A DNA stretch of 64,000 nucleotides from Diplolepis rosae (lineage: Eukaryota; Arthropoda; Insecta; Hymenoptera; Diplolepididae): NCBI GenBank assembly GCA_030998225.1, contig JAPYXD010000680.1, positions 11,284,001-11,348,000 on the forward strand, read 5' to 3'. Positions 46,758 through 58,028 of the stretch are shown piece after piece. The position numbers were made by a program, and so were the translations under genes. The first letter of the stretch is position 1; every line of letters begins with the position of its first letter. The notes beneath the pieces are model-generated. The model was not told where the DNA came from. It did no database searches and saw nothing but the letters and a program-made list of their open reading frames with translations.

Positions 46758-47802
46758 GATTGAGACATTTTTCGGATTTTGCTTCAAGGATGGATCTCGC
46801 TTTCAATGCGCATGAATTTTTCACAGACAGGTAACGAAAAAGAGTCATCGTTTCCATGTGACAGGTTGTCAATGACAGAAGTTGAAAATCAATAAACACA
46901 TCAAGCTCACATGCATTGCTCTTCATTCCACCCTTCTTTATTGAAAAAGAGGCATAAAATCTTCCTCTCTTTTTCTATTTCTACCTGTTTATTATAGCAT
47001 TTCGATATATCAACTATTTTCCTCCAATATATGAATTTTTATTTTTTATAATTTTACTAATAGTTGACTTTGATATACAGTAGAATTAATTGTCTTATTG
47101 CAGGAATCTGAAACTCTGCAATGTAAACTTAAATCAGTATAATTTTACTGAAAATTAGTGGCACACTTTTAGCCATCTCGTGCACCAAGCATCTATTGAT
47201 AATCAGTAAACATTTAAAAAACTAGCTACATTTTCGAGACTCCCAATTAAATGAAACTAACTACTGAATTATCTGCGATCTCCACTGAAATTTCAGCGCT
47301 TCTTCTACAAAAAGAGAAATCAGTTAAATAAGAGAAATACAATTAACATCTGATTCCTCACTTTAGCAATCAATAAAAACCAAATAAGGCGATTACAAAA
47401 TTAACTAAAATCTCAGTTAAATTAAATCAGTTATAAATTGAAATCAAATTTGACTGATTAAGTTTCAGAAAGTAGAATCACATATACGCTGAGCAAAGGA
47501 AATGTCAGATGTACATAATACATACGTTAAAGTATATGCCAGTTTTACAGATATTTCAGTATAATTTATCACGTTTTTTGTAAAAAATATCAGTAAATTT
47601 GATAATCAGTTATTTCTACTACTGTAAAATCATTCAATACATCTAATTTATTTTTTACCTACATTCACTGAACGAAAAAATTTCCCACTCATACCCTAAA
47701 AGATTGCAAACAAACTTTCACAGTAAATCAGTCACATTTTACTGAAGATCAGTAAAACAAGTTACTCAAGCAATTGGTAAACATTTTAACACTTATCTTC
47801 AA
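46758..47802. other. gap with worn AATCAGT-word repeats
   Basis: 46758-46960 is a less AT-rich pocket with a 97-codon minus frame that partly overlaps the palindromic element; no family seen. 47111-47480 and about 47500-47765 hold worn AATCAGT-type elements (right end of the first: gactgattaagtttcagaaag). Confidence 0.4.
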
Positions 47803-47816
47803 GGGGGTCTTCTGTA

Positions 47817-49543
47817 CACTCTAAAAACGGAATATTGACTGTCGAACAATTCCGTTCACTATGAATGGATTTTCTACTCAAAATTGGCATAAGAGGAAAT
47901 CCTCTAACAGTTGAAGTATTTTCGTTTCAAGTGCTATTATTTTATTGCCAAAGTTTTTCCTTTGGTCTGGAAATAACATCCTTTGTCGTGTGAAGGAAGT
48001 ATAATTTCGATGTTAAAAGAAAACAAATTCTATGATATAACCTATAAGAAATATACACAAGCCAAACGTTGACAAATCCCAATATTCAATCGATCATTTT
48101 CAATAATATAATAACGACCCGTCTTAGATTTCAGCTTAAAGAAATTTTAAGATATAACTTTGCTTACATTACAAATTTTCCAATACGTGTAAAATTGAAA
48201 GTCCGCATAATCTATTAAATATATAATGTTGAAAAAGTGTTACAAAATTATTTTTAAACTTTGTTGCATTTTAAATTTCACAATAAATTCTATAGTAAAC
48301 ATTTTACTAATAATTTCGAATCAAAATATTTTTTTACAAATAAAAAACAACTGTATATTTCATAAAATGAATAAATTGTATAAAAAATTATACATATACG
48401 AAACTGTTTTACGGAAAAAAATGTGTAGCTGTCACAAGGATATTTTAGGTTATAGTAGCCACATTTATGGTTAGGATAGTTAATAATATAGCTCGAACAG
48501 CAATATGTTTCTTTGTACCAGCTACACATTTTTTTGCGTGTGATGTTAAATAAGTGTTTTCAAAATTCATTTAAGAAATGTTTTTATTTAATTTTATCAA
48601 TGATATTACAATGGATTTCCATATAAACTTTCAATGTCGTCATTTTTTTCCAATACAAAACTATTATTCGTCTTATAAAGTATATATTCCATGATCTTTA
48701 TTTTTACAGTTTGAAAATTTCTTGAATGTATACATTTTTTCTTGCTATAGAATTTCTACCAAAAGCATGTATATAATTGATTTTAAAAAATATTCTATAA
48801 AAAAGAAATAACTATGCTGTAAAAATTGTAAAGCATATTGATTTAAATCAATGATAAACATGCTTTTAGCAGAAGTGCTATAGATTTGATAATTTTTTTT
48901 TCTCAGTGTGATGGCCTGTAATGCATTCGATCGTTTAAATAATCTTTTGAAAATAATCTAAACACCGAAAGTCTGAGACAAAAAAACGAGGACACTTCCC
49001 CCTTTTCACACCCCGTTATCACGATTTCAGTCCCTACAATGCTTTTATTGACATTCTTGGGAATATCTTTGAATTGTCATCAGAAGCAATGAAAAATAAG
49101 GTTATGCGGATCAAAATTGTTTGTTTTGGTATACGTACCATTCAAAATTTCTACGTCGCACTCTGGGATTCCTAATAATTTGTAGAAATCCATTATTTGA
49201 TATCGTTAATTGATTTTGATCATAAATAAATATATTCTTCGTAGTTGGCACCGTACTGACAAAATATCTGTGAACAGATTAGCACCAGACGATGTACATT
49301 CACTAATGCGCAGGCGCACTTCGTCTCCTAGTCTAGAAATGCAATCCTTACATAATTAGAGGATTTCTTTTCAGAGTCAAAAAAAATCGTTCATTGCTAA
49401 AAATATTTTCTTTTTGTATCTCACAGATGAGTTTCGTAACAGGAAAAAGATTCTGTTGGTAGACGAAAGGAATATGCTTAATTTCAATGGATGCATTCTG
49501 AAAAGAACGTAATTTCACTATGGATAGACTTTTTTTTAGAGTG
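47817..49543. mobile_element. CACTCTAAAAA-ended element, copy A
   Basis: Left CACTCTAAAAACGGAATATT, right GACTTTTTTTTAGAGTG. TA on both sides (47815-47816, 49544-49545). 1727 bp. Matches copy B (50690-51813) in inverse orientation, except for about 617 bp at 48450-49066 present only here. Frames inside (82 and 79 codons) are AT-rich chance frames, one of them mirrored in copy B. Confidence 0.8.
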
Positions 49544-49548
49544 TAGTA

Positions 49549-50504
49549 CACTGAGAGAAATCGGCTTTGGTTCCTGTGCACATAGCACATAAATTTTTTG
49601 TACAGTAGTTGCCTTGACCAAAAAAGTTGAGAGAAGCTACTACTTTTATAGTTATCATGACAGTAATTTGGACTTTTTTGTGTATTCGGTTGTTGTGACC
49701 AAAGTTGATGATTAGAATGAGCTTTATACGTACCCCAACGGTTGGTACACGTACATTTTCTTTATGTGTACTGCCAAGCTCCTTTGGTTACTACAACCGC
49801 AGCGTTCGCTGTTGCGCTAGACAAATCAAGTATAACTTTCATTGAAAGATATGCAGCCTAAGTTGAATCCTGCCAATTCTCGTTCTCGATTCCTGGACTA
49901 TATTTCACCGTGCCAAGCATTATCAGGTAAATAATTCTATTATAAATATAGTTTGACAATTCTTTCTAAATGATAAACGATTTTGTTCGGGGACAATGCA
50001 ATGCGTTCCAATTTTGCTGTCTCGTCGTATTTTGTCAAAACTATAGTCAGTCAAAAAAAGTTTATGATGATGAAAAAAGTGACAATTTTTTAACTTAATC
50101 GACGAAAGTTTTCATAAATATCATTATACCGGATTATTTTTCTTAGATCTTTTCGGTGAAACTTTATTTTTTCTCATCAAATTGAATTTGTATTTTGATA
50201 ACTAAGAGAACCATACCTATAACCTTAAAAATAATTTTGGCTGGGTATTTACTGTCCGTAGACTTAGTCATTTTAACTAAACTCTATGCGCGGCTTTACG
50301 ATGGACTTTGGTTCCTATAACCGCAGCGCTATGGTATTTCAAGTACCAGAATCGTGGTCTCAGTAACGTTCCTTGCAGTTGAAGTAAACACTTTTCCAAT
50401 GTATGACAGCCACTACCATGATTGTCATGAGAACTTTAACATTTTTGTAAAGACGATTTTAACAAAAAAACTTTGGTCAGTGAAACCTAAAATTTCTCTC
50501 TGTG
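49549..50504. mobile_element. CACTGAGAGAAAT-ended element
   Basis: CACTGAGAGAAATCGG on the left, ATTTCTCTCTGTG on the right, TA on both sides (49547-49548, 50505-50506). The inner words CTTTGGTTCCTGTG, TTTGGTTACTACAACCGCAG and TTTGGTTCCTATAACCGCAG recur in both halves. Confidence 0.75.
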
Positions 50505-50689
50505 TAACGGCCATTTTTCGAAGCGTCCTTTGGAATTTTACTGTGAAAAAAGTTATCAATATTTTTGAATACGATTTTTTTTAAAAGTTTTATTAAACCT
50601 TGAACAAAAAAATGAAATGTTTCTCTTGGGAAAATGTTCATCGGTTCGTCCACTGCACCCTTGCGAAGAGAGGCTTTCCAAAAAATCTG

Positions 50690-51813
50690 CACTCTAAAAA
50701 AAAGTCTATCCATAGTGAAATTACGTTCTTTTCAGAATGCATCCATTGAAATTAAGCATATTCCTTTTGTCTACCAACAGAATCTTTTTCCTGTCACAAA
50801 ACTCATCTGTGAGGTGCAAAAAGAAAATATTTTTAGCAATGAACGATTTTTTTTGACTCTGAAAAGAAATCCTCTAATTATGTAAGGATTGCATTTCTAG
50901 ACTAGGAGACGAAGTGCGCCTGCGCATTAGTGAGTGTACATCGTCTGGTGCTAATCTGTTCACAGATATTTTGTCAGTACGGTGCCAACTACGAAGAATA
51001 TATTTATTTATTATCAAAATCAATTAACGAAATCAAATAATGGTTTTTTACAAATTATTAGGAATCCCAGAGTGCGACGTAGAAATTTTGAAAGGTACGT
51101 ATATCAAAACAAACAATTTTGATCCGCATAACCTTATTTTTCATTGCTTCTGATGCTTCTGATGACAATTCAAAGATATACCTAAAATATCCTTGTGACA
51201 GCTACACATTTTTTTCCGTAAAACAGTTTCGTATATGTATAATTTTTTATACAATTTATTCATTTTATGAAATATACAGTTGTTTTTTATTTGTAAAAAA
51301 ATATTTTGATTCGAAATTATTAGTAAAATGTTTACTATAGAATTTATTGTGAAATTTAAAATGCAACAAAGTTTAAAAATAATTTTGTAACACTTTTTCA
51401 ACATTATATATTTAATAGATTATGCGGACTTTCAATTTTACACGTATTGGAAAATTTGTAATGTAAGCAAAGTTATATCTTAAAATTTCTTTAAGCTGAA
51501 ATCTAAGACGGGTCGTTATTATATTATTGAAAATGATCGATTGAATATTGGGATTTGTCAACGTTTGGCTTGTGTATATTTCTTATAGGTTATATCATAG
51601 AATTTGTTTTCTTTTAACATCGAAATTATACTTCCTTCACACGACAAAGGATTTTATTTCCAGACCAAAGGAAAAACTTTGGCAATAAAATGATAGCACT
51701 TGAAACGAAAATACTTCAACTGTTAGAGGATTTCCTCTTATGCCAATTTTGAGTAGAAAATCCATTCATAGTGAACGGAATTGTTCGACAGTCAATATTC
51801 CGTTTTTAGAGTG
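50690..51813. mobile_element. CACTCTAAAAA-ended element, copy B (inverse of copy A)
   Basis: CACTCTAAAAAAAAGTCTAT to ATATTCCGTTTTTAGAGTG, with TG on both sides (50688-50689, 51814-51815). 1124 bp. Near-identical to copy A where they overlap. Confidence 0.8.
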
Positions 51814-52315
51814 TGGGTCATCAGTTCACACGATATCTCAAGTTCGGTGTGTCTGAAATGAAAAACGTATAGTGATTTTTAATCTCGACGAGTGTAATTC
51901 TCGTCTGACTACCCTTCAGATTTTTAACATACAAATTTTCAAAATGGCGGAACTTAAGAGAAATGATTTTTTTCGATCTTAAAAATTCATAAAACATTTG
52001 TTATAAACAATAGGGAGCCAAATGATAGTCAAACGATAGCGACAATAATGCCACGCATTTTTAGAAAAAGTGGATCCAAATTCGTAAGATCAGTCGTTAG
52101 ACATCGTGTGAACTAGTTTGAAAAACGTCGTTTTGAGAAAAATGCGTTTAAAGTTTTACGTTCACTTTTCTCCGGGAAATTGGCACTTACAATTAATTAT
52201 TATATATGTATTAAAAAATATATATTAATATATAAGTCTAAAAACTGTTGAAAAACGCAAAAAAAATCGATTTTTTGGAAATATTACTACAGAAGACCCC
52301 CTTAAGTATATTTAC

Positions 52316-52502
52316 CACACGCAGAAAAAAGGTTAGTAAAATTTACAGGAAGTTCATTACTTACTTTTACTTGACTTTTTAGTAGATTTTACAAGAATTC
52401 CAGTTCAATCAACTCGGGTTTTTGAATATCAGGTAAATTTTACTTGACGTTAAATAAAACCTACAGAAAATCTGTTAATTGAACTGAACTTGTAAAATCC
52501 AC
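52316..52502. repeat. left part of an AGTAAAATTTACAGGAAG element, split by a TTAA chain
   Basis: Begins CACACGCAGAAAAAAGGTTA and runs through GTTAATTGAACTGAACTTGT, then stops at TTAA 52503. The missing right part resumes at about 54550 (AACAAGTACCAAACTTCCT) after the chain 52503-54537. Confidence 0.7.
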
Positions 52503-53089
52503 TTAAGGGGTTATATACCTTTTTCTCTAGGGAAATAAAGGGTTTTTATTTATTTTTTTTAAATATGTTAACATAGTTTTATTCAAATGCGATAAAAAGT
52601 TTCAAAAAGTACATCTCTTACTGTGTTTTTGTATAAAATTTCGAGTGAAAATTCGGAAAATTAAGGAAGCTACACTCCTTGCCGCAGAACTCCTTTTGTT
52701 TGTAATGGCTTACTGTGAGCATGAAATAACGGTAACGGCTCAGCTGAAAAAAAAACTACGTTAGTATATAGTGTGACCTTGTTCTTGAACAAAGGAAGTT
52801 ACAAAAAAAAAAAAAAATTTTACAGTTACAGTGATATTTTTTCCAAAAAAGTCGATTTTTTAAGGTTGAAAAATTGTGTTTCCCGCCAAAAAAACAGAAG
52901 GATTTGTCTGAAAAAAAATTCCTTTCTTCACGAACTAGCTATTATAAGTACAAACGGCCGTATCTTAGGTTCTAGTGCCCCGATCCCGATGAAATTTTGC
53001 AGAAACATTGTTAAAAGTATGAACTTTAAAAATAAGCAATACAATTTTTTTTGATTTTTTGAGCCAGAAAAAGATATATAACCCCTTAA
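52503..53089. mobile_element. TTAA element with GGGGTTATATA tips
   Basis: TTAA 52503-52506, GGGGTTATATACC, a 579 bp body, ATATATAACCCC, TTAA 53086-53089. The 93-codon plus frame at 52773-53054 lies inside it and has no recognisable domain. Confidence 0.75.
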
Positions 53090-54135
53090 GGACGTTCTCT
53101 TGAAAATCACTTTTCTTTAGATTTCTTTCAAACTTCGTAAATAAGTACTTTTTACCATGATCTACAAAGCGGTAAAAATATTAGCATCAAGACCGGTACT
53201 TAAAATCGAGAAATTAAGCTCTAAAGTTGAATCTCTTAACACGTGTTAGATAGGCGTAGTTCAGTTTCGCGATACCTTTCTTTACATTAAAAGCACAATT
53301 TTCTTTAGATTTTTTTGGAAAACTAGTATATTATACTAGAGATTATTAGGAATCGTATCCCATCATAAAAAATACGTGTACCGGCACTACTATTAAAGAT
53401 ATACGTTGTTGAAACTCGCAGTTGCACAAATTCTTAGCCAGCTTGCTGAAGCAAATATGGTGACTTCGCAACACCGCATCAACAGCGCGCGCGTAAGCTT
53501 ACATTTGACCATGGAGACTAGATATAAGGAGACCAATCTCTTATGCCCGTACTTCAAAAACACGAAATGAAATTCAGCCAAGTACTTAGTTAGGAAACTT
53601 CCCGATGAGGGCACGTGTGTTTCCTGGGTGCAAAATGGCGGCATCACGGTTTATAAGCACCGTGTATTGGGCTTCGCCATTTTGCACCCAGGGAACACAC
53701 ATGCCTTCATCGGGAAGTTTTGTAACTGTGTACTTGGCAGAACTTCATTTCGGGAATGGATATGTGGAGATTGGTCTCCTTATATCTAGTCTCCATGCAT
53801 TTGACATTGCTTCCAGAGCTTTATTTTTATGAGCAGCTGATTTTTGTGAAATAAAAAATCCATTTTTGTTGCGAAATTTATTCGACATCTTATTAGTATT
53901 TACAAACTGTCCATAAACTCATAATATAACCTCTCTCACACCATATGCTTTCGACTCGATATGAGAAAGACAGGAAAGCGGTGTTGCCAAATCGCACAAA
54001 TCGACGCAGAAGACACATTTTGTTACTTTTGCGCATAAACGGTGCTCAACTCATTCGGTTAGAAAGCTTAACAGTAATCCCACTACCTATGATAGAGTAG
54101 GATGCGCACATCTACAGGCAAGAGAACGTCCTTAA
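53086..54135. mobile_element. TTAA element with GGACGTTCTCTTG tips, hosting a P-like insert
   Basis: TTAA 53086-53089 shared with the previous element; GGACGTTCTCTTG on the left, CAAGAGAACGTCC on the right; TTAA 54132-54135 shared with the next. A 288 bp palindrome (53510-53797) has inserted. Confidence 0.78.
53510..53797. mobile_element. palindromic element with 8 bp duplication, P-like tips
   Basis: Arms of about 125 bp start with CATGGAGACTAGATATAAGG. The 8 bp CATTTGAC lies directly outside both ends (53502-53509, 53798-53805). An 8 bp duplication is typical of P and hAT elements. CATG at the tip and ATAAGG at positions 15-20 match the known Drosophila P terminal repeat layout, so a P-superfamily relation is inferred. 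Both 75-84 codon frames are palindrome artefacts. Confidence 0.78.
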
Positions 54136-54537
54136 GGTAGTTTTCATCCACGAAAATTAGACCTCAGGCAAAAATAGATAATGTTGCTTTCAAGAATAGC
54201 AATATTATTATTGAGGGGCTATTTTGGAAGAGAAAAGATTAATTTCCATGAAAAAAATTTGAAATACAAAAAATAATTTTTCAATAAATTTTATTTTTCC
54301 CCCAACTTTTTTTCTTATCGCTTCTTACCAAATTTTAAAAAATTATGCGATTCTAATAAATCATGAATCATTTTTTCAGAGAAAAGATTAAAAATTATTT
54401 TTCTGCATTCCAAATTTTTTTCATCGAAATTAACCTTTTCTCTTCCAAAATAGCCCTTCAATAATAACATTGCTATTCTTGAAAGCAAAATTATCTATTT
54501 TTGCCTGAGGTCTAATTTTCGTGGATGAACTGCCTTG
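54132..54537. mobile_element. palindromic TTAA element, GGTAGTT..CATCCACG tips (intact copy)
   Basis: TTAA 54132-54135; body 54136-54533; the right flank TTGA is a worn TTAA. Arms of about 130 bp: CATCCACGAAAATTAGACCT, TCAAGAATAGCAAT and GAAGAGAAAAGATTAATTTC. Other copies or pieces: 8365-8497, 27992-28559, 43511-43870, 56318-56363 with 56925-57000, 57340-57880, 62626-63101. Confidence 0.8.
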
Positions 54538-54769
54538 AAACACAAGTAGTAAAAACAAGTACCAAACTTCCTCTGAATTTAAAAAATCTTTTTTTCGCTG
54601 CAAAAATATTATTTCTTAAGAAAAGAAACTTTTGTGCACATAATAAAGCAAAAACCAATCTGAATTTGCCAATAAAGAGTATTGAAAGCCTCAGGGGGAT
54701 TCCCAACGAAAACAGTTTCTCGAAAAGGAGGGGTCCTCGCAGAACTGGTGAGTCGACAGCGTGTAACAT
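54538..54769. repeat. right part of the split AGTAAAATTTACAGGAAG element, then unique DNA
   Basis: AACAAGTACCAAACTTCCT, TATTATTTCTTAAGAAAAG and AATAAAGCAAA match the tandem units at 40079-41741 downstream of their inner palindrome. After about 54660 the sequence becomes less AT-rich. Confidence 0.6.
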
Positions 54770-55315
54770 ATGCTTTTATCTAAATTAAACAGTGTCGGCG
54801 CGATTTTCATTTCCTGGCCCGAAGCTGCTGATCTTATCCGCAGGATAGCGCGTCGCGAGGAGCTGACAAGAGAGGGAGAAAGGTTTACGTCCTTCCCCCG
54901 CCTGCTTCCAGGGGGCTTCCCAGTTTCCCTTGCCACAACTACCCTCGACAACCCACTTTTGCCCAAACCCATCTGTATATACCTATGCTTAGTGCCTACT
55001 ATCTCCCCATATTCTAACCAATCCCTTCGTCCCTTACCTCCTTTTCCTGTGCCTGTCTCTTCGCCTCGAAACTCCCCCGCCGCCCCCCATTCCTTGGTCC
55101 CTCTGTCAGCAGACCCTGTCAAACTTGCAGATTATATTATACAAAAGCGGAGATACGGACCTGAGGAAGTTGAGTGGAAACTGTGCGACTTTCCGAGCGC
55201 CAAAGTGTTCCAGAATCCCTCCACTTTCAATCCCTTTGGAGATTTTCAAGTCCTAATTACGAGATATAGAAGAGGGTTGTTGAAATGGGATTTGATCGAA
55301 TTTCTATATGTTTGA
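54770..55315 (+). CDS. hypothetical 181-codon open frame, function unknown
   Basis: The longest frame in the window that is not explained by a transposon or word repeats. It lies in the only sizeable GC-richer island outside the LINE. It starts MLLSKLNSVG, has a Pro/Ser-rich middle (about residues 85-125) and a mixed, plausible C-terminal third (ADPVKLADYIIQKRRYGPEE, LITRYRRGLLKWDLIEFLYV). No signal peptide, membrane segment or domain is recognised. The minus strand is also open for 143 codons, so strand is not certain and composition alone may explain the openness. A pyrimidine/AG context (ctaaattaaacag) at about 54792 could be a splice acceptor, making this an internal or last exon. Confidence 0.35.
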   Translation: MLLSKLNSVGAIFISWPEAADLIRRIARREELTREGERFTSFPRLLPGGFPVSLATTTLDNPLLPKPICIYLCLVPTISPYSNQSLRPLPPFPVPVSSPRNSPAAPHSLVPLSADPVKLADYIIQKRRYGPEEVEWKLCDFPSAKVFQNPSTFNPFGDFQVLITRYRRGLLKWDLIEFLYV

Positions 55316-55584
55316 AATTGATCTTTTTCTTTGGAATTTTGTTATATTCTTTGTTTTAACTCTTGTTAATAATTATTTTTTTATATGCAGGGTGTCCTAT
55401 TTTCAGTTTGAATTTAAAATACCTTAAAACGAAAGAAAATATGAAGATTTATTTTAGACAAAAGTTTTCAGGAGAGCGGCGGGTGTAATGGAGCATCCAA
55501 GGAAAAGTGCTTACGGCAATTAGTGTCATTTAGTTTTATATCAAATTTTCACATTGAATGATAGTTTCAAGGTTTATTTATGTA

Positions 55585-56271
55585 CACTGAAAGAAATTTA
55601 TCGTGAATACAGACAATTTTCTGGTTATATTAGCAAAAGAGTTTGGCTATCTCAGATACAGCTAAACTGTATGGGTGTTTCATAAAAACAGTTATAGTTG
55701 AAGGGATACTACTGCACCAGTAATATATTTTCAATACACACATCCAAACTGATATGGCTACAACAGATGAAACATCGTTATGGTTCCTTTAGCCAAACTC
55801 TGTTTTGGAAAATCAGCTCAACTTCAAACAGAAGCTTGTCTGCTAGTGATGCGTAGTAGTTTCAGAGGTTAGGGGTAAGTAAACTATTATATCAGTGGTT
55901 GATTATAAATCTAAAAAAAAAAAAATTAAAACGATACCAGCAATACGTGCTTTGTTTGCATGATCACATACGATCACTGCAAACGTTTGAACGCACACCA
56001 ATATACATCCTTGAAACAAACCATTTTGTTTTGCTAAATCAGCATAACAGTCGATGGATAATACAATCAGAAGGACATTTATGAAAGTTTCCTGAGCTGA
56101 TAGCTAATTTAAAGACATGTTATTAGCTCAACTAGTATTTGTTAATTTCTTATTCATACTTATTAACACACAAAATAATATGACTGAAGTAAGAAGATTT
56201 TCTTTCGAATTTGCATAGAAATTCTCTAACAAACTCGGTTAGGTAGAAACACAATACCATTTCTTTCAGTG
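55585..56271. mobile_element. CACTGAAAGAAAT-ended element
   Basis: CACTGAAAGAAATTTATC to CATTTCTTTCAGTG, TA on both sides (55583-55584, 56272-56273). 687 bp. The inner words AGTTTGGCTATCTC and TTAGCCAAACTCTG recur in both orientations. Same layout as 49549-50504. Confidence 0.8.
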
Positions 56272-56273
56272 TA

Positions 56274-57339
56274 TATCCTAAATTTTGACAATATAAATCA
56301 ACATTGACTTAAGGTAGTTCATTCACAAAAATTAGGCCTCAATCAAAAATAGATAATTTTGCTTTTGAGATCGTTGAGAGACTCCGGTACCAAAGTTCTC
56401 AAGGGAAGTTTTCAAACTTGAAAACTGTTCGCGTTTTATTATTAATAACCAATTGGTCATCCGTTATTTATAAAATAAAAAAAAAATAAAAATTCCGGCC
56501 TGTTCACAAATTTCTAAGTTTTTTGTTCATTTTATCCTGTTTTCTATGTACAGTGATTTCTACATAATTTTTCCGATTTGTGTTGTTGCTTACGGGACTT
56601 CTTCATTTTGAATTGCAAGCGATAAGATAAGGTTTTGAGTTTCATTATTATTGTTATTTTAACTATCTTCTACATTTTTATCTTTTACGAAAATTTTGAA
56701 TTAATCTTTAAATTTATGGCACTGAAGATGGCCCCCATATGTGGCCGAAACGTTTGCCTTCTCTTTTTTTTTGCGTTTTTTATCGTAAGTAGCATTGATA
56801 ATTTTAATAGAAGAAAATAAAAAGAGGCTGACCCAATGCCAAAAAAATGAGAAATTAACAAAAATTCTGTGAATTTTGGGTCAATATAATAGCAGACATT
56901 GTCATCAAACATGTTACTTTACAGTAGCAATATTCTTATTGAAGGGCTACTTTGAAAGAGAAAAGATTATTTTCCATGAAAACAATTTGAAATAATTATG
57001 CACTAAACGTAGGATTATGTTATAGAATAGAAAGATAAACCCAAAGACGGATTTAGAAATCTTGTGTCTTCTTCTAAAGCGTGAAAACTAAGAAAAAAAG
57101 GGGTGGGGCCCTCCCTCTTTCCTTGTGTTTCTCATACCTGAGAACAAGACACACGATTTCTAGCCCCCCCAGTGGATAAACTCGAAGAAATTTAAGAAGC
57201 AAGTCAATGGATCAATCGGGCCATGTGACCAAATTATACATTTATTCGTTCATGTAAAATAAGTTTTCTAATTTACAAAGTATCTTTCTGAAAATTTAGG
57301 AAACCTAATTAAAGACAATAAAGCACGTATGTTAACTTC
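56274..57339. other. split palindromic TTAA repeat around a 560 bp insert with a ribozyme-like motif
   Basis: 56314-56363 is the left arm start of the GGTAGTTCATCC family (after TTAA 56310-56313), and 56925-57000 resumes it (AGTAGCAATATTCTTATTGA). The roughly 560 bp between is a separate sequence that holds CTGAAGATGGCC...GGCCGAAACGTTT at 56722-56755. 57045-57175 has inverse ends (gatttagaaatcttgtgtct against aagacacacgatttctag). No gene. Confidence 0.45.
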
Positions 57340-57880
57340 TAATTTGGAAGAAAAAAGATTATTTTCCATGAAAAAAATTTAAAATTCAAAAAAATAATAC
57401 ATTTAACAAAATTTAATTTCCCCGAATTTTTTTTCTTATCGCTTCATACCAAATTTTAAAAAATGACGTGATTTTAATAAATCACGGATTATTTTTTCAG
57501 GAAAAAGATTCTGTGCAACTTAACCGTTTCCAATTTTCTAAAATGAATAAATTATTACCGAATTCAGCAATTTGATTATGAGTTTTTTTTAAAAAAGATT
57601 TTTAATGGTTTTTGCCATTAAAGAATTTATTTCAAAAAATTGGGAACGGCAAAGTTGTCAAGATTTTTTTAACTGAAAAAATGATCCGTGATTTATTAGA
57701 ATCACATTATTTTTTTAAATTTGGTATGAAGCGATAAGGAAAAAAGTTTGGGTAAAAATAAAATTTGTTAAATGTATTATTTTTGTGTATTTCAATTTTT
57801 TATCATGGAAAATAATCTTTTCACTATTAAATTAGCCCTCCAATAATAATATTGCTATTTTTGAAAATTTAATTATATTT
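57340..57880. repeat. GGTAGTTCATCC palindromic family, long variant
   Basis: Both arms present: GAAAAAAGATTATTTTCCAT ... TTCTTATCGCTTCATACCAA ... inverse near 57715-57860. The outer tips are lost. Matches 62626-63101 through the centre (AACCGTTTCCAATTTTCTAA). Confidence 0.65.
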
Positions 57881-58028
57881 AATTAGACCAATCATCTGAA
57901 TATATTTGTATTTCTGTTATATTTATACTGGAGAAATGAAAAAGGCAGTTAAAAAGTTGCATTCTTTCGCACACTTTTAAAAATCCAGTATTCTAATAAA
58001 ATGACTAATGAATCAAAACAAATGCTGC

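Larger units (their letters stand above)
47803..52301. mobile_element. TTAA element (GGGGGTCTTCTGTAGTA tips) hosting three insertions
   Basis: Left flank TCAA (47799-47802, worn TTAA), right flank TTAA 52302-52305. Removing the nested pieces restores the left tip GGGGGTCTTCTGTAGTA, matching the right TACTACAGAAGACCCCC. The host body is then about 690 bp and matches 8498-10563 in inverse orientation. ACGCATTTTTCTCAAAAC (minus strand) lies near 52150, and AAAATCGATTTTTT near 52264. Confidence 0.78.

Noticed and set aside
47817..51813. A single 4 kb foldback or composite transposon
   Set aside because: The two arms have different target duplications (TA and TG) and the host tip is restored when copy A is removed, so they are separate insertions.
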